64,000 nucleotides of DNA from Dickeya oryzae. Its GTDB lineage: Bacteria > Pseudomonadota > Gammaproteobacteria > Enterobacterales > Enterobacteriaceae. Position 1 is the first letter of the stretch. Each line of letters opens with the position of its first letter. The translations under genes were made by a program, and so were the position numbers. The notes under the pieces are model-generated. The model ran no database searches. It was not told where the DNA came from and saw only the letters and a list, made by a program, of their open reading frames with translations. Shown one piece after another: positions 1 to 8,111 of this stretch. Location of the stretch: contig NZ_ML762924.1 in the NCBI RefSeq assembly GCF_009372235.1, forward strand, positions 152,186 to 216,185. The letters are read 5' to 3'.

Positions 1-50
1 CGGTAATGCGCGGCATTGATGGTATCGAAGCCCGTGCTTTGCCGGTGTGA
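1..50 (+). CDS. 3' end of an unidentified gene (partial)
   Basis: The frame starting at base 3 reads 15 residues ending ARALPV and stops with TGA at 48-50. Too little is visible to name the product. It converges on vfmE and shares the hairpin that follows. In Dickeya this side would be expected to carry the remaining vfm genes (vfmA-D), but that is inference from the known locus, not something visible here. Confidence 0.5.
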   Translation, partial: VMRGIDGIEARALPV

Positions 51-58
51 AAACGCGA

Positions 59-89
59 GCCCGCCATGCGTCATCTCATGGCGGGCTTT
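59..89. terminator. Bidirectional rho-independent terminator
   Basis: A perfect 10-bp stem (GCCCGCCATG / CATGGCGGGC) with an 8-base loop is followed by TTT on the plus strand. It lies between the incoming plus-strand gene and vfmE on the minus strand, so it can serve both. Confidence 0.75.
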
Positions 90-92
90 GAG

Positions 93-656
93 TTAATTAC
101 AGAGATTATGAATGTTGTCCAGCAGCACGTGGCGAGAAAACAGATGACGCTGTTTGCCGAAAATGATGTCGAAGCTCATGTTTTGCAGGGTGCGCGGTGA
201 ATCGTTTTCCCGCTCCAGCGACACGGTTTTACGGTACTTCAGCGGTGCAATGTTGTACGTCTTGGTAAAGCAACGCGAGAAGTGTGGCAGCGAGGAAAAT
301 CCGCACGCATAACAAATATCGGTGAGCGACCAATTAGGCGAAATGTGAATAATCTCTTTGGCCAGTGTCAGTCTGACACGCCAAATCCAGCGCATCGGCG
401 TAATGTTATACACCTGGTTGAAGAGACGACAGATATCGAATTTTGATTTACCGCTGACCGCTTCAAGATCTTCCAGCGTAATATTGTTGCCGATATTGTC
501 GATGATATAGTCAATAATTCCCGCCAGGCTGGTCGCTTTATTGTTCGCTGCGAGTGTTTTGCGCAGGTTAGGGTGACGACGATACATGTCCTGAATCAGG
601 TTATTGTTAAAAATATCGTTATCTACGGTATGGGCAAAGGTGTTCTGTAAGCTCAT
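93..656 (-). CDS. vfmE: AraC-family transcriptional activator VfmE
   Basis: Transcription activator of the Vfm quorum-sensing system, which in Dickeya switches on plant-cell-wall-degrading enzyme genes. The C-terminal half carries two helix-turn-helix units typical of AraC/XylS: one around LEDLEAVSGKSKFDICRLF and a second around TDICYACGFSSLPHFSRCF, the latter with the family signature. The N-terminal part is short and shows no recognisable ligand domain. The ATG at 656 gives 187 residues and is preceded by a G-rich stretch. A TTG at 707 with AAGGA three bases upstream would add 17 residues, so the start is uncertain. A consensus sigma-54 promoter sits about 110-130 bases upstream, facing this gene. 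Identification as VfmE rests on the AraC fold and on the vfmF-I neighbours. Confidence 0.85.
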   Translation of the reverse strand: MSLQNTFAHTVDNDIFNNNLIQDMYRRHPNLRKTLAANNKATSLAGIIDYIIDNIGNNITLEDLEAVSGKSKFDICRLFNQVYNITPMRWIWRVRLTLAKEIIHISPNWSLTDICYACGFSSLPHFSRCFTKTYNIAPLKYRKTVSLERENDSPRTLQNMSFDIIFGKQRHLFSRHVLLDNIHNLCN

Positions 657-774
657 GGTGTCATCCCAAAAAAATAGATTCCCCGTGTCTGGTCCAGCTA
701 AATCCAAAAATCCTTACAGCGGCGAATTCAGTGGTTGATTATTGTCCCTTGGTCAGACGTACGATCTGTCTAAG

Positions 775-789
775 GCAAATTGTGTGCCA
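775..789 (-). promoter_or_regulatory. Sigma-54 (RpoN) promoter of vfmE
   Basis: On the minus strand the bases read TGGCACACAATTTGC, which fits the sigma-54 consensus TGGCAC-N5-TTGC exactly, with GG and GC ten bases apart. It points toward vfmE, with predicted transcription start near 763 and a leader of about 107 bases to the ATG. The cluster encodes an NtrC-type sigma-54 activator (VfmH), which gives this promoter an obvious partner. Confidence 0.8.
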
Positions 790-841
790 TGTTGTTATTG
801 CTTGTTTTTAAAGGGAAATGCTTACGCCTGCCTATAAGTGA

Positions 842-855
842 TCCCATTAATGGGA
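842..855. promoter_or_regulatory. 14-bp perfect palindrome, candidate enhancer site
   Basis: TCCCATTAATGGGA is a perfect palindrome lying 53-66 bases upstream of the sigma-54 element of vfmE, a plausible place for an activator site. It lies in the shared vfmE/vfmF upstream region. Binding by VfmH is inference. Confidence 0.45.
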
Positions 856-1055
856 CGATGACGTGTCGAACATGGGATTTTTCGTCTCGCAATTGGTCTA
901 TAGGCAACGCGAGCCCATGGTGTAGCGGGTGTGTGTGGGTGTGGCAACGGCGAGAGGGTGGCTCTGGTAGCAATGGATAGATATCCGTGGTTCGCCTGCC
1001 TGCCGGGATAAAGCGGGATGGAAATGGCGTTCGGGAACGGAGCCTGAGGAATAGT

Positions 1056-1070
1056 TGGTATGATTTATGC
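1056..1070 (+). promoter_or_regulatory. Possible sigma-54 promoter of vfmFG
   Basis: TGGTATGATTTATGC has GG and GC ten bases apart and matches the consensus at T, GG, A, G, T and GC, but departs at three conserved places. It faces vfmF with a start about 140 bases before the ATG. Much weaker than the element before vfmE. The rest of 657-1223 holds no gene I can support; short frames inside it have no coding character. Confidence 0.35.
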
Positions 1071-1223
1071 TGCTAAATTCAGAAAAGGTGAAGTCAGTTT
1101 TGCGGATAACCTGTGTATTTTGGACGCATTTTTAAAACCAGAGATAAAAGTGAGTGGTCGACAGCCTGTAAGATACCCTCGGTCTCAGGAAGGCTGACTC
1201 TATTTATACACTGAGGATTTCCC

Positions 1224-1931
1224 ATGACGGTGCTGGTTCAACTTGATAATGTGCATAAAATTTTTCTTACCGATGAAATTGAAACGCATGCCCTTAGCAA
1301 GATAAACCTTTCTATTCACTCGGGAGAGTACGTCTCCATCGCGGGGCCATCCGGCTGCGGGAAATCGACACTGCTGTCCATCATGGGATTGCTGGATACG
1401 CCCACAGAGGGACAGTACCGGTTGAATGGGACTGATGTTGAACGCATCAGCCGCCGGGAAATGGCTCGACTGCGAAACCGTGAAATTGGCTTTATTTTTC
1501 AGTCATTTAATTTGATAAGCGATTTGACCATCGCGGAAAATGTCGCGTTGCCGCTCACTTACCGTAATGACTTGTCGCGTGCGGAACAGAAAGCGCGGGT
1601 GATTCAGGCACTGGAGAAAGTCAACATGTCGCATCGGGTGCGGCATTATCCCTCGCAACTCTCCGGTGGTCAGCAACAGCGGGTTGCCGTAGCGCGGGCG
1701 ATTGTTGGCAAACCGTCACTGCTGCTGGCGGATGAGCCCACCGGCAACCTGGATTCCGCCAATGCCGAGGCGGTGATGAATATTCTGGATGAATTGCATC
1801 AGGACGGCGCGACCATCTGCATTGTCACCCATGATCCCCGTTCCGCCATGCGCGCTCAGCGTACCATTGTCCTGTCTGACGGCCAGGTCGTGGCAGATGG
1901 TGAGAATGGACAATTGCGTCAGGCGGTATAG
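1224..1931 (+). CDS. vfmF: ABC transporter ATPase VfmF (MacB/LolD type)
   Basis: Cytoplasmic ATPase subunit for the permease VfmG encoded four bases downstream. 235 residues, normal for the MacB/LolD family. Walker A GPSGCGKST at 41-49, Q-loop in IFQSF near 91-95, signature LSGGQQQ at 146-152, Walker B LLLADEP at 166-172 and switch His 203 are all intact. The start ATG has GAGG eight bases upstream. LolD/MacB ATPases work with FtsX-like permeases that transduce force across the inner membrane rather than importing solutes. Published work on Dickeya links polymorphism of the partner VfmG to which signal variant is sensed, so the pair may be part of signal perception, export or both. Confidence 0.85.
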   Translation: MTVLVQLDNVHKIFLTDEIETHALSKINLSIHSGEYVSIAGPSGCGKSTLLSIMGLLDTPTEGQYRLNGTDVERISRREMARLRNREIGFIFQSFNLISDLTIAENVALPLTYRNDLSRAEQKARVIQALEKVNMSHRVRHYPSQLSGGQQQRVAVARAIVGKPSLLLADEPTGNLDSANAEAVMNILDELHQDGATICIVTHDPRSAMRAQRTIVLSDGQVVADGENGQLRQAV

Positions 1932-1935
1932 TACG

Positions 1936-4371
1936 ATGAATTTCTGGTTTGATATCCGTTACGCCTTGCGCCTGCTGCTGAAAAGCCCAGGATTTAGCGT
2001 GCTGACCATTACCGTTATGGCTTGCGGGTTGGGGCTGGCGCTCTATATGTATTCCGTCATCAATACCATCATGTACAAGACGCTGCCGTACCCTAGAGGG
2101 GAAGGTATGGTGATGGTGACGCCGAACGTTGGTGGGGTCAGTCTGGATGACTCCGGCTTGAATTTTCTCGACTATACCGAGCTTTCCCGTCAGTTAACTA
2201 AGATAAATGATATCGGCTATTTTTACGCCGAGTATTTAGATCTCAATGATGGGAAAAACTCTGCCCGTTATATAGGGATTCTTAGCACACCTCAGATGTT
2301 CAGTTATACGGGTGTGTCACCCTTGATGGGGCGTATTTTTAATGAAAACGATATGTTATCCGGTGCATTACCGGTAACGGTGATTAGCTATGATCTGTGG
2401 CAGAATTATTTTAACGGTAGAAATGATATTCTTAGCCAGTCAGTACAGATAAACGGTATACGCACTCATATTGTTGGCGTTATGCCTAAAGGCTTCGAGT
2501 TTCCATTTTTCCACGATCTCTGGCTGCCATCAAAAATAGAGCAACAATCATTTTCCCTGAGAAGTCAGGCGCCTGAAGTTTATGTGTATGCACATGTAAA
2601 CCCTCGCTATTCCCTGGATGAGGCCAATCAAGAAATTGCATCCGTCATGAAGCGGCTGGCTGATAAATATCCAGAAAGCAATAAAGGCGTATCGGCGATA
2701 GCCCTGTCTTTTCAAGTTAGTTTTATGGGAGATGATACCGCGCAGGTATTCTTAATAACCCTATCCGCCGTAGCTTTTGTCCTATTGTTAGCGTGTTGTA
2801 ATGTGGGAAATCTGCTTTTAGCGCGCTCTCACCAGCGTACAAGAGAGATTGCTGTTCGTGTTGCGTTAGGCTCACCCATGATGCGTTTGATTATGCAGAT
2901 GTTATGGGAAAGCCTGATCATCTGTATCCTGGCAGGGATTGTTGGGGTATTACTGGCTGCCTGGGGATTAGATCTGACAAATACCATCTTCCCCCGATTT
3001 GTTCCTAATCGTGTTCCATCCTGGTGGCATTTGTCACTTGATGCCAATATGATTTTTAACGCGAGTGTTCTGGTTGTCGTGACGGCATTTATTACGGGGG
3101 CGTTGCCTGCATGGAAGATTGCCAATGGGCAATTTTTTCAGGCATTGAGAGATGGCGCTCGCGGTATTCCCGGCTATCGAACCAGTAAGGCTGGGCGTTC
3201 GCTCGTCATTATAGAAGTAGCCCTTTCTTTCTCAATATTATGCATCAGCATTCTATTATTGATTTTAGTGACCAAGGCGAAAAATGCAGACTACGGGGTT
3301 GCCACTGATGGCTATCAGATATCCCGTCTTAATCTTAATAAAGATGTGTATCCCACGCCGCAAAGCAGACGTGATTTTTACCTGAGCTTATCCAGGCAAT
3401 TACAGGCTATTCCAGATGTTGCCGCCGAATCTATTACTACCAGTGCTCCGGGGGAGTTTACCGCTGCTCATCAGCTCATTATTGAAAACAGAGAGGATGG
3501 GAAGAATAGCGATGAATTTGATCCGATGGTGAATGATGTGCAGGTCATGCCCGGCAGTCTGATTGGAATGGGTGCGACAATAATTTATGGTCGGGAATTT
3601 TCAGCGGCAGATAATGAAAAGTCCACCCCTGTTGCGGTAATCAGCGAGTCGCTGGCTAAAAAGTATTGGTCGGATGAAAAAAGTGCGATAGGGAAGCGCA
3701 TCCGCTTCAGAAATGAGGAGGAATCAGGTTGGTATACCATTATTGGTGTGACCACGCATATTGTGCATGGCAGGCCGTTTAGTGCGTTTAAAAACCGTGC
3801 AACAGTGTATCGCTCGTTATTACAACGACCCACACCGATCATGACGATTATGCTCAAGTCTGGCAGGCCTTCTATGCTGCCTGAGCGGCTTAAACTCGCA
3901 CTCTATAACGTCGATAGCATGATGCCGGTGGCAACCCCTCAAACACTAAATAACATGCTTGAAAAGAATACCCTCGGCGTCAGATTCGTTGCCAACCTGT
4001 TCATGTTGTTTGGGGTTATTGCGATTGTACTGTCATCTAGCGGTATTTATGCTGTGACGCAAAATGCAATCAGCCAGCGAACCCAGGAGATAGGCATTCG
4101 TCAGGTACTGGGGGCGACACCTAAGCATTTGCTTAAAATGCTGATGCTACAAGGGGCAAACCAACTTATTCTGGGTTTGATTCTGGGGTTGCCCTTGGCT
4201 TTATTCGCGGCACCTGGAATTAACCGCGCTTTAGGTGATGGCCGAGGCAATTTTGTTTTGCTATTCGTTTGTGTCGCGTTGTTTATCATGACCATTGTCG
4301 CACTTGCCACCTGGATCCCATCCCGACGTGTCATCATGATGAAACCGGGTGATGCGATACGCTATGAATAA
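1936..4371 (+). CDS. vfmG: MacB/FtsX-type ABC permease VfmG
   Basis: Inner-membrane permease, 811 residues from the ATG four bases after vfmF. The layout is a duplicated FtsX module: a transmembrane helix at about 17-45, a MacB-like periplasmic domain to about 260, three helices to about 400, then a second helix near 420-445, a second periplasmic domain to about 690 and three C-terminal helices. This is the double-length organisation of orphan MacB-like permeases that lack a separate adaptor. The longer frame from 1789 overlaps vfmF and is not the true start. Literature on Dickeya reports that vfmG sequence co-varies with the signal-synthesis genes vfmO/P and proposes VfmG as a co-sensor. The large periplasmic domains would suit that. 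Confidence 0.85.
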   Translation: MNFWFDIRYALRLLLKSPGFSVLTITVMACGLGLALYMYSVINTIMYKTLPYPRGEGMVMVTPNVGGVSLDDSGLNFLDYTELSRQLTKINDIGYFYAEYLDLNDGKNSARYIGILSTPQMFSYTGVSPLMGRIFNENDMLSGALPVTVISYDLWQNYFNGRNDILSQSVQINGIRTHIVGVMPKGFEFPFFHDLWLPSKIEQQSFSLRSQAPEVYVYAHVNPRYSLDEANQEIASVMKRLADKYPESNKGVSAIALSFQVSFMGDDTAQVFLITLSAVAFVLLLACCNVGNLLLARSHQRTREIAVRVALGSPMMRLIMQMLWESLIICILAGIVGVLLAAWGLDLTNTIFPRFVPNRVPSWWHLSLDANMIFNASVLVVVTAFITGALPAWKIANGQFFQALRDGARGIPGYRTSKAGRSLVIIEVALSFSILCISILLLILVTKAKNADYGVATDGYQISRLNLNKDVYPTPQSRRDFYLSLSRQLQAIPDVAAESITTSAPGEFTAAHQLIIENREDGKNSDEFDPMVNDVQVMPGSLIGMGATIIYGREFSAADNEKSTPVAVISESLAKKYWSDEKSAIGKRIRFRNEEESGWYTIIGVTTHIVHGRPFSAFKNRATVYRSLLQRPTPIMTIMLKSGRPSMLPERLKLALYNVDSMMPVATPQTLNNMLEKNTLGVRFVANLFMLFGVIAIVLSSSGIYAVTQNAISQRTQEIGIRQVLGATPKHLLKMLMLQGANQLILGLILGLPLALFAAPGINRALGDGRGNFVLLFVCVALFIMTIVALATWIPSRRVIMMKPGDAIRYE

Positions 4372-4570
4372 ACTGAGCAGGCGGTATGCTGCCTGTAGCA
4401 CCGGCATGTGCGCTCATGGCAGGATACCGGCTGGCACTCCAGTTTCCCGCAACAGAGCCGTTAATAGTTACCACAGATCGATTATGCTGTAAGGGCATCG
4501 CCGCAGGGGTTGCCTGCGGTGGTGACTGTCAGTGTAAATTTCAGTATGAACCAGAGTGATAAGGACCCGT

Positions 4571-5971
4571 ATGGCGGATAAGCAACATATCCTCATTGTT
4601 GATGACGACGCACATATTCTGGCCAGCTTGCAGATGTTACTGTCCATGGAAGGGTATCAGGTCACACTGTGTTCTGCCGTTGAGCAGGTGCCTGTTCAGC
4701 TATCCCAGCATGATTTCGATTTGATCCTGATGGATATGAACTATCAGCGTGATACCACGTCCGGGCAGGAAGGGCTGGTATTGCTCGACGAGATCAAACG
4801 GTATGACGAGTATCTGCCGGTTGTGGCCATGACGGGCTGGGGAAGTGTCGATATTGCCGTCAGCGCCATGCGGGCGGGTGCGGTCGATTTCATTCAGAAA
4901 CCCTGGGACAACGAGCGGCTGTTGAATGTTATTCGCCAGCAAATCTCTTTTAGCCTCAGCCAGCGCTCAGGTAAACGCCTGAAAGAAGAAAACAAACTGC
5001 TCAAGCTGGAGCTGGAAGATAATTTCAATGGCGAGTGGGTTGTGGAATCTGCGCCAATGAAGCAGTTAATGCGGGTGGTGGAGCAGGTGGCCGCAACCGA
5101 GACCAACATCCTGATTTTGGGCGAAAACGGTACAGGTAAAAGCCTGCTGGCCCGGGTGATTCATCAATTGTCTTCACGCCGTGACGAGAACATGGTGTCG
5201 GTGAACATGGGGTGTATCAACGAGAACCTGTTTGAAAGCGAGATGTTCGGTCATGTGAAAGGCGCGTTTACTGATGCGCGGGAAAGTCGTGTCGGGCGCT
5301 TTGAGTTGGCGGACAAAGGAACACTGTTTCTGGATGAGGTAGGTAACCTGCCGCTGACCCAGCAAAGCAAGTTGTTACGTATTCTTGAGGAACGGTGCTT
5401 TGAACGGGTCGGGTCATCCCGCACACTGAAGACTAACTGCCGGATCATTGCCGCGACTAACGCCGAACTCGGTGCCAGAGTGGTTGAAGGTACGTTCCGA
5501 CAGGATCTGTATTACCGTCTCAATACCATTGAGCTACGTGTGCCGTCACTGGTGGAACGGCAGCAAGACATCATGCCGCTGGCGTTGAACTTCATTGACC
5601 GATATGCCAGAAAATACAATAAGTCGGCGCCGGGACTCAGTTCGTCCGGACAGGCGGCGTTATATGGATACCACTGGCCGGGAAATATCCGTGAACTGAG
5701 TCACTTGCTGGAACGGGCGGTACTGCTGTGCGGATCGTCACGGCTAAACAGTGACGATATTTTTCCGTCACTCCCCACTGCGCCGCAAAAAATGGTGACA
5801 GCGGAGCCGGAGTTTGCTTCCGATGCGACGCTGGCCGATATTGAAGAACGTCTGCTATGTCAGCGTATGGCGAAATTTGACGGCAATGCCATCAAGGCGG
5901 CCCGCTCGCTGGGGCTGAGTCGCAGTGCGTTCTACCGACGACTGGAAAAGTACAAAATTAACCATGAGTAA
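4571..5971 (+). CDS. vfmH: Sigma-54-dependent response regulator VfmH
   Basis: Response regulator of the VfmIH pair, 466 residues. The receiver domain (1-125) has acidic pocket DDD at 11-13, phosphoacceptor Asp55 and Lys110. The AAA+ sigma-54 activation domain (about 155-390) has Walker A GENGTGKS at 184-191, a sigma-54-contacting loop GAFTDA at 231-236 (most relatives have GAFTGA), and Walker B TLFLDEV at 251-257. A Fis-type helix-turn-helix (IKAARSLGLSRSAFYRRL) ends the protein. The ATG at 4571 follows AAGGA by five bases; the upstream GTG at 4556 is unlikely. It overlaps vfmI by eight bases. A sigma-54 promoter in front of vfmE is its likely target. Confidence 0.9.
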   Translation: MADKQHILIVDDDAHILASLQMLLSMEGYQVTLCSAVEQVPVQLSQHDFDLILMDMNYQRDTTSGQEGLVLLDEIKRYDEYLPVVAMTGWGSVDIAVSAMRAGAVDFIQKPWDNERLLNVIRQQISFSLSQRSGKRLKEENKLLKLELEDNFNGEWVVESAPMKQLMRVVEQVAATETNILILGENGTGKSLLARVIHQLSSRRDENMVSVNMGCINENLFESEMFGHVKGAFTDARESRVGRFELADKGTLFLDEVGNLPLTQQSKLLRILEERCFERVGSSRTLKTNCRIIAATNAELGARVVEGTFRQDLYYRLNTIELRVPSLVERQQDIMPLALNFIDRYARKYNKSAPGLSSSGQAALYGYHWPGNIRELSHLLERAVLLCGSSRLNSDDIFPSLPTAPQKMVTAEPEFASDATLADIEERLLCQRMAKFDGNAIKAARSLGLSRSAFYRRLEKYKINHE

Positions 5972-7283
5972 ACTCGACTCCTCTTTTGAGCCTCCTCACC
6001 TGTTGTCATTCAATGTCGCAGCGATTGCGGGTTTGCTGGGGTATTTTCTGCTATGGCTGTTCCCCGATCAGTCGGTATATCTTAAGGTACTGACGATATT
6101 CATTATTTTTCTTTGCCTGATCTACAGCAGCTTTACGTTTTCCGAACGTCTGAATGGCAAAATACATGTTGTGTCTAACCTGCTGGAAGCGCTGGAGCAG
6201 GAGAATTTCAGCCTGCGCGGTGTGACCAAGGGCAAAAGTGCGTTTGATAATCTGATCCGTCAGATTAACCAGCTCTCTGGCGCAATGGCGCGCAGCCGTC
6301 AACAGCAAAAAGAAACCTACTATGTGCTGCATAAGGTGATCTCCAATATCAACATCAGCGTCTTTGCGCTGGATGCCGATCGCCGCATCATCTGGTGCAA
6401 CGACGCGGCAGCGGCGTTGATCAACAAACCGTTGTCGTTATTGGTCGGGCAACCCGCGTCGGAGTTCGGCCTGGAGGGGTTGTTGCAGCAACCATCCGAT
6501 GCCGAGCCTGTTGACTGGCGTTTTCCTGGTACTCGCGGCATGTTCCAGATTCGCCACGATTCCTTTATTGAGGATGGCCGACAAAACCATCTGCTATTTA
6601 TCAGTGACGTGAGCAAACTGCTGCGTAACGAAGAGCAGAAAACCTGGCAGAACCTGCTGCGGGTGATTAGCCATGAGATTAATAACTCGCTGACGCCGAT
6701 CGCCTCCATCAGTCAGACGTTGTTACAGGTATTCCGTAAGGATAACTCGCACCCGTCAGCGCCGGATCTGGTCAATGGGATGGAGATCATCAACAATCGT
6801 GCCCGCGAATTGATCACGTTTGTTGGCAGTTATCGTCAGTTAAATCGCCTGCCACCGGCGAACAGGCAGCCGTGTGATATCGCCGGGTTAATGATGCAAA
6901 TGACGATGCTGTTCCCCCAGCGTAAGCTGGTTTTTGCCGGTGAAGCACCGCAGCAGGTGATGGTCGATGCCAACCAAATGCAGCAGATGTTCATCAACCT
7001 GTTAAAAAATGCCGATGAGGCGATGCCGCCGGGGCAGGGGGAAATTGTACTGCGCTGGAAAGCGGTCGCCCGACAGTTGCACATCGAGATTATCGATCAG
7101 GGTAAAGGGGTGGCGAATATCGAAAACCTGTTCGTACCGTTTTATACCACCAAGACGCATGGCAGCGGCATTGGTCTGATTTTGTGTCGGCAGATTGTTG
7201 AAGGGCATGACGGGCACCTGACGTTGGAGAACCGTAAGGATGCAGAAGGCTGTGTCGTCAATATCTTCCTGCCGTTGGGATGA
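5964..7283 (+). CDS. vfmI: Sensor histidine kinase VfmI
   Basis: Membrane kinase partner of VfmH, 439 residues. Two transmembrane helices (about 17-33 and 39-57) are separated by only a few residues, so there is almost no periplasmic sensor domain. Then come a linker/HAMP-like helix, a PAS-like domain (about 125-215), the phosphoacceptor motif VISHEINNSLTP with His237, N-box NLLKNA (345-350), G1 DQGKG (378-382) and G2 GSGIGL (400-405). The ATG overlaps the end of vfmH by eight bases, so the two are translationally coupled. The NtrY/NtrB-like kinase core matches an NtrC-class partner. Without an outer sensing domain, the signal must come through the membrane helices, the PAS domain or a partner such as VfmG. 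Confidence 0.9.
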   Translation: MSKLDSSFEPPHLLSFNVAAIAGLLGYFLLWLFPDQSVYLKVLTIFIIFLCLIYSSFTFSERLNGKIHVVSNLLEALEQENFSLRGVTKGKSAFDNLIRQINQLSGAMARSRQQQKETYYVLHKVISNINISVFALDADRRIIWCNDAAAALINKPLSLLVGQPASEFGLEGLLQQPSDAEPVDWRFPGTRGMFQIRHDSFIEDGRQNHLLFISDVSKLLRNEEQKTWQNLLRVISHEINNSLTPIASISQTLLQVFRKDNSHPSAPDLVNGMEIINNRARELITFVGSYRQLNRLPPANRQPCDIAGLMMQMTMLFPQRKLVFAGEAPQQVMVDANQMQQMFINLLKNADEAMPPGQGEIVLRWKAVARQLHIEIIDQGKGVANIENLFVPFYTTKTHGSGIGLILCRQIVEGHDGHLTLENRKDAEGCVVNIFLPLG

Positions 7284-8034
7284 CCTGACGGCAAGAACAT
7301 GGCCGTACCCCCATTGTGTGGTGGTATCGCGTGTGCGAGAACCCGACCCGATGATCGTGATGCAAGCGCGTCAGGCCTGCGGTCTCGCTACTGATGCGCC
7401 GTTAACATCGCGTCAACTGGCAGAAGGCATACTGCGTCTTTTGCTGGCGCCATTATGCCAGCAGGATGCTTCTGCACTGTGTTTTGCGCGCAACCCGTAT
7501 GGCAAACCGTTTTTACCACAGCACCCGGCTATTCAGTTCAATCTGTCCCATACCCATAGCGCCTTCGCGTTTGCTTTTGCGCGTTACAGCCAGGTCGGGG
7601 TGGATGTCGAACGTTGTCAAGGGCAGGTGGACCGCAAACGGGCAGTCGCGAAACGCTTTTTTCACCCCGATGAAATCCGCTGGCTGGAGTCGCTTGATGA
7701 CGTGCAATTTTTGTCGGCGTTTACCCGGTTGTGGAGCCGTAAAGAAGCCTATATCAAAGCGCTGGGGCTGGGGTTACATAAGTCGCTGGAATCATTTAGC
7801 TGCCTGACTGACCATCAGGGTGCACTTCAGGTGGTTGATTGCGGAAGTGTGGTCACGTGCCGATTGCGTGAGGAATGGGTCGAAGGGGAACCAGCGGTTA
7901 CGCTAAGCTGTTGCCTGTTACCCAACGCATCGACCGACGCGGATACGTGGCGCTTATTGCTATTACAGGATGAAACAGTACAGGATGAAACAGTACAGGA
8001 TGAAACACCACAAGATGAAGCGGCCACAAGATAG
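7240..8034 (+). CDS. 4'-phosphopantetheinyl transferase (Sfp type)
   Basis: Transfers phosphopantetheine from CoA to a Ser of carrier proteins; the two acyl carrier proteins encoded on the opposite strand are the obvious substrates. Motifs NLSH (101-104), GVDVE (120-124) and WSRKEAYIK (165-173) are the conserved blocks of the Sfp superfamily, including the Mg-binding acidic residues. The frame opens 44 bases inside vfmI and the exact start is unclear: no good ribosome site precedes 7240, and GTG codons near residues 5 and 27-28 are alternatives. The C-terminus ends in a five-residue tandem repeat (QDETV), encoded by a 15-bp DNA repeat and beyond the usual end of the fold. Part of the vfm cluster; I do not assign a letter. 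Confidence 0.85.
   Translation: MQKAVSSISSCRWDDLTARTWPYPHCVVVSRVREPDPMIVMQARQACGLATDAPLTSRQLAEGILRLLLAPLCQQDASALCFARNPYGKPFLPQHPAIQFNLSHTHSAFAFAFARYSQVGVDVERCQGQVDRKRAVAKRFFHPDEIRWLESLDDVQFLSAFTRLWSRKEAYIKALGLGLHKSLESFSCLTDHQGALQVVDCGSVVTCRLREEWVEGEPAVTLSCCLLPNASTDADTWRLLLLQDETVQDETVQDETPQDEAATR
7966..8025 (+). repeat. 15-bp tandem repeat, four units
   Basis: CAGGATGAAACAGTA occurs twice exactly, then once as CAGGATGAAACACCA and once more diverged (CAAGATGAAGCGGCC). It keeps the reading frame and encodes a QDETV-like acidic tail on the phosphopantetheinyl transferase. Such a tract can vary in copy number by slippage. Confidence 0.9.
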
Positions 8035-8111
8035 CAGGGCCACAAGGTGAGCTGAGCACTGGATGCGTGCAGGCACAGTGAGATACTGTCGATTACCTCT
8101 GTACTCAGTAG

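Noticed and set aside
770-980. Open frames on both strands between vfmE and vfmF
   Set aside because: Short, no ribosome site, no protein-like composition; the region holds promoter elements instead.
1789-1935. Longer N-terminus for VfmG
   Set aside because: It lies inside vfmF in another frame; the ATG at 1936 gives the normal FtsX-type start.
4432-4446. TGGCACTCCAGTTTC upstream of vfmH as a sigma-54 promoter
   Set aside because: The -24 half is perfect, but the -12 half reads TTTC; the G of the GC pair is missing, so it is too weak to call.
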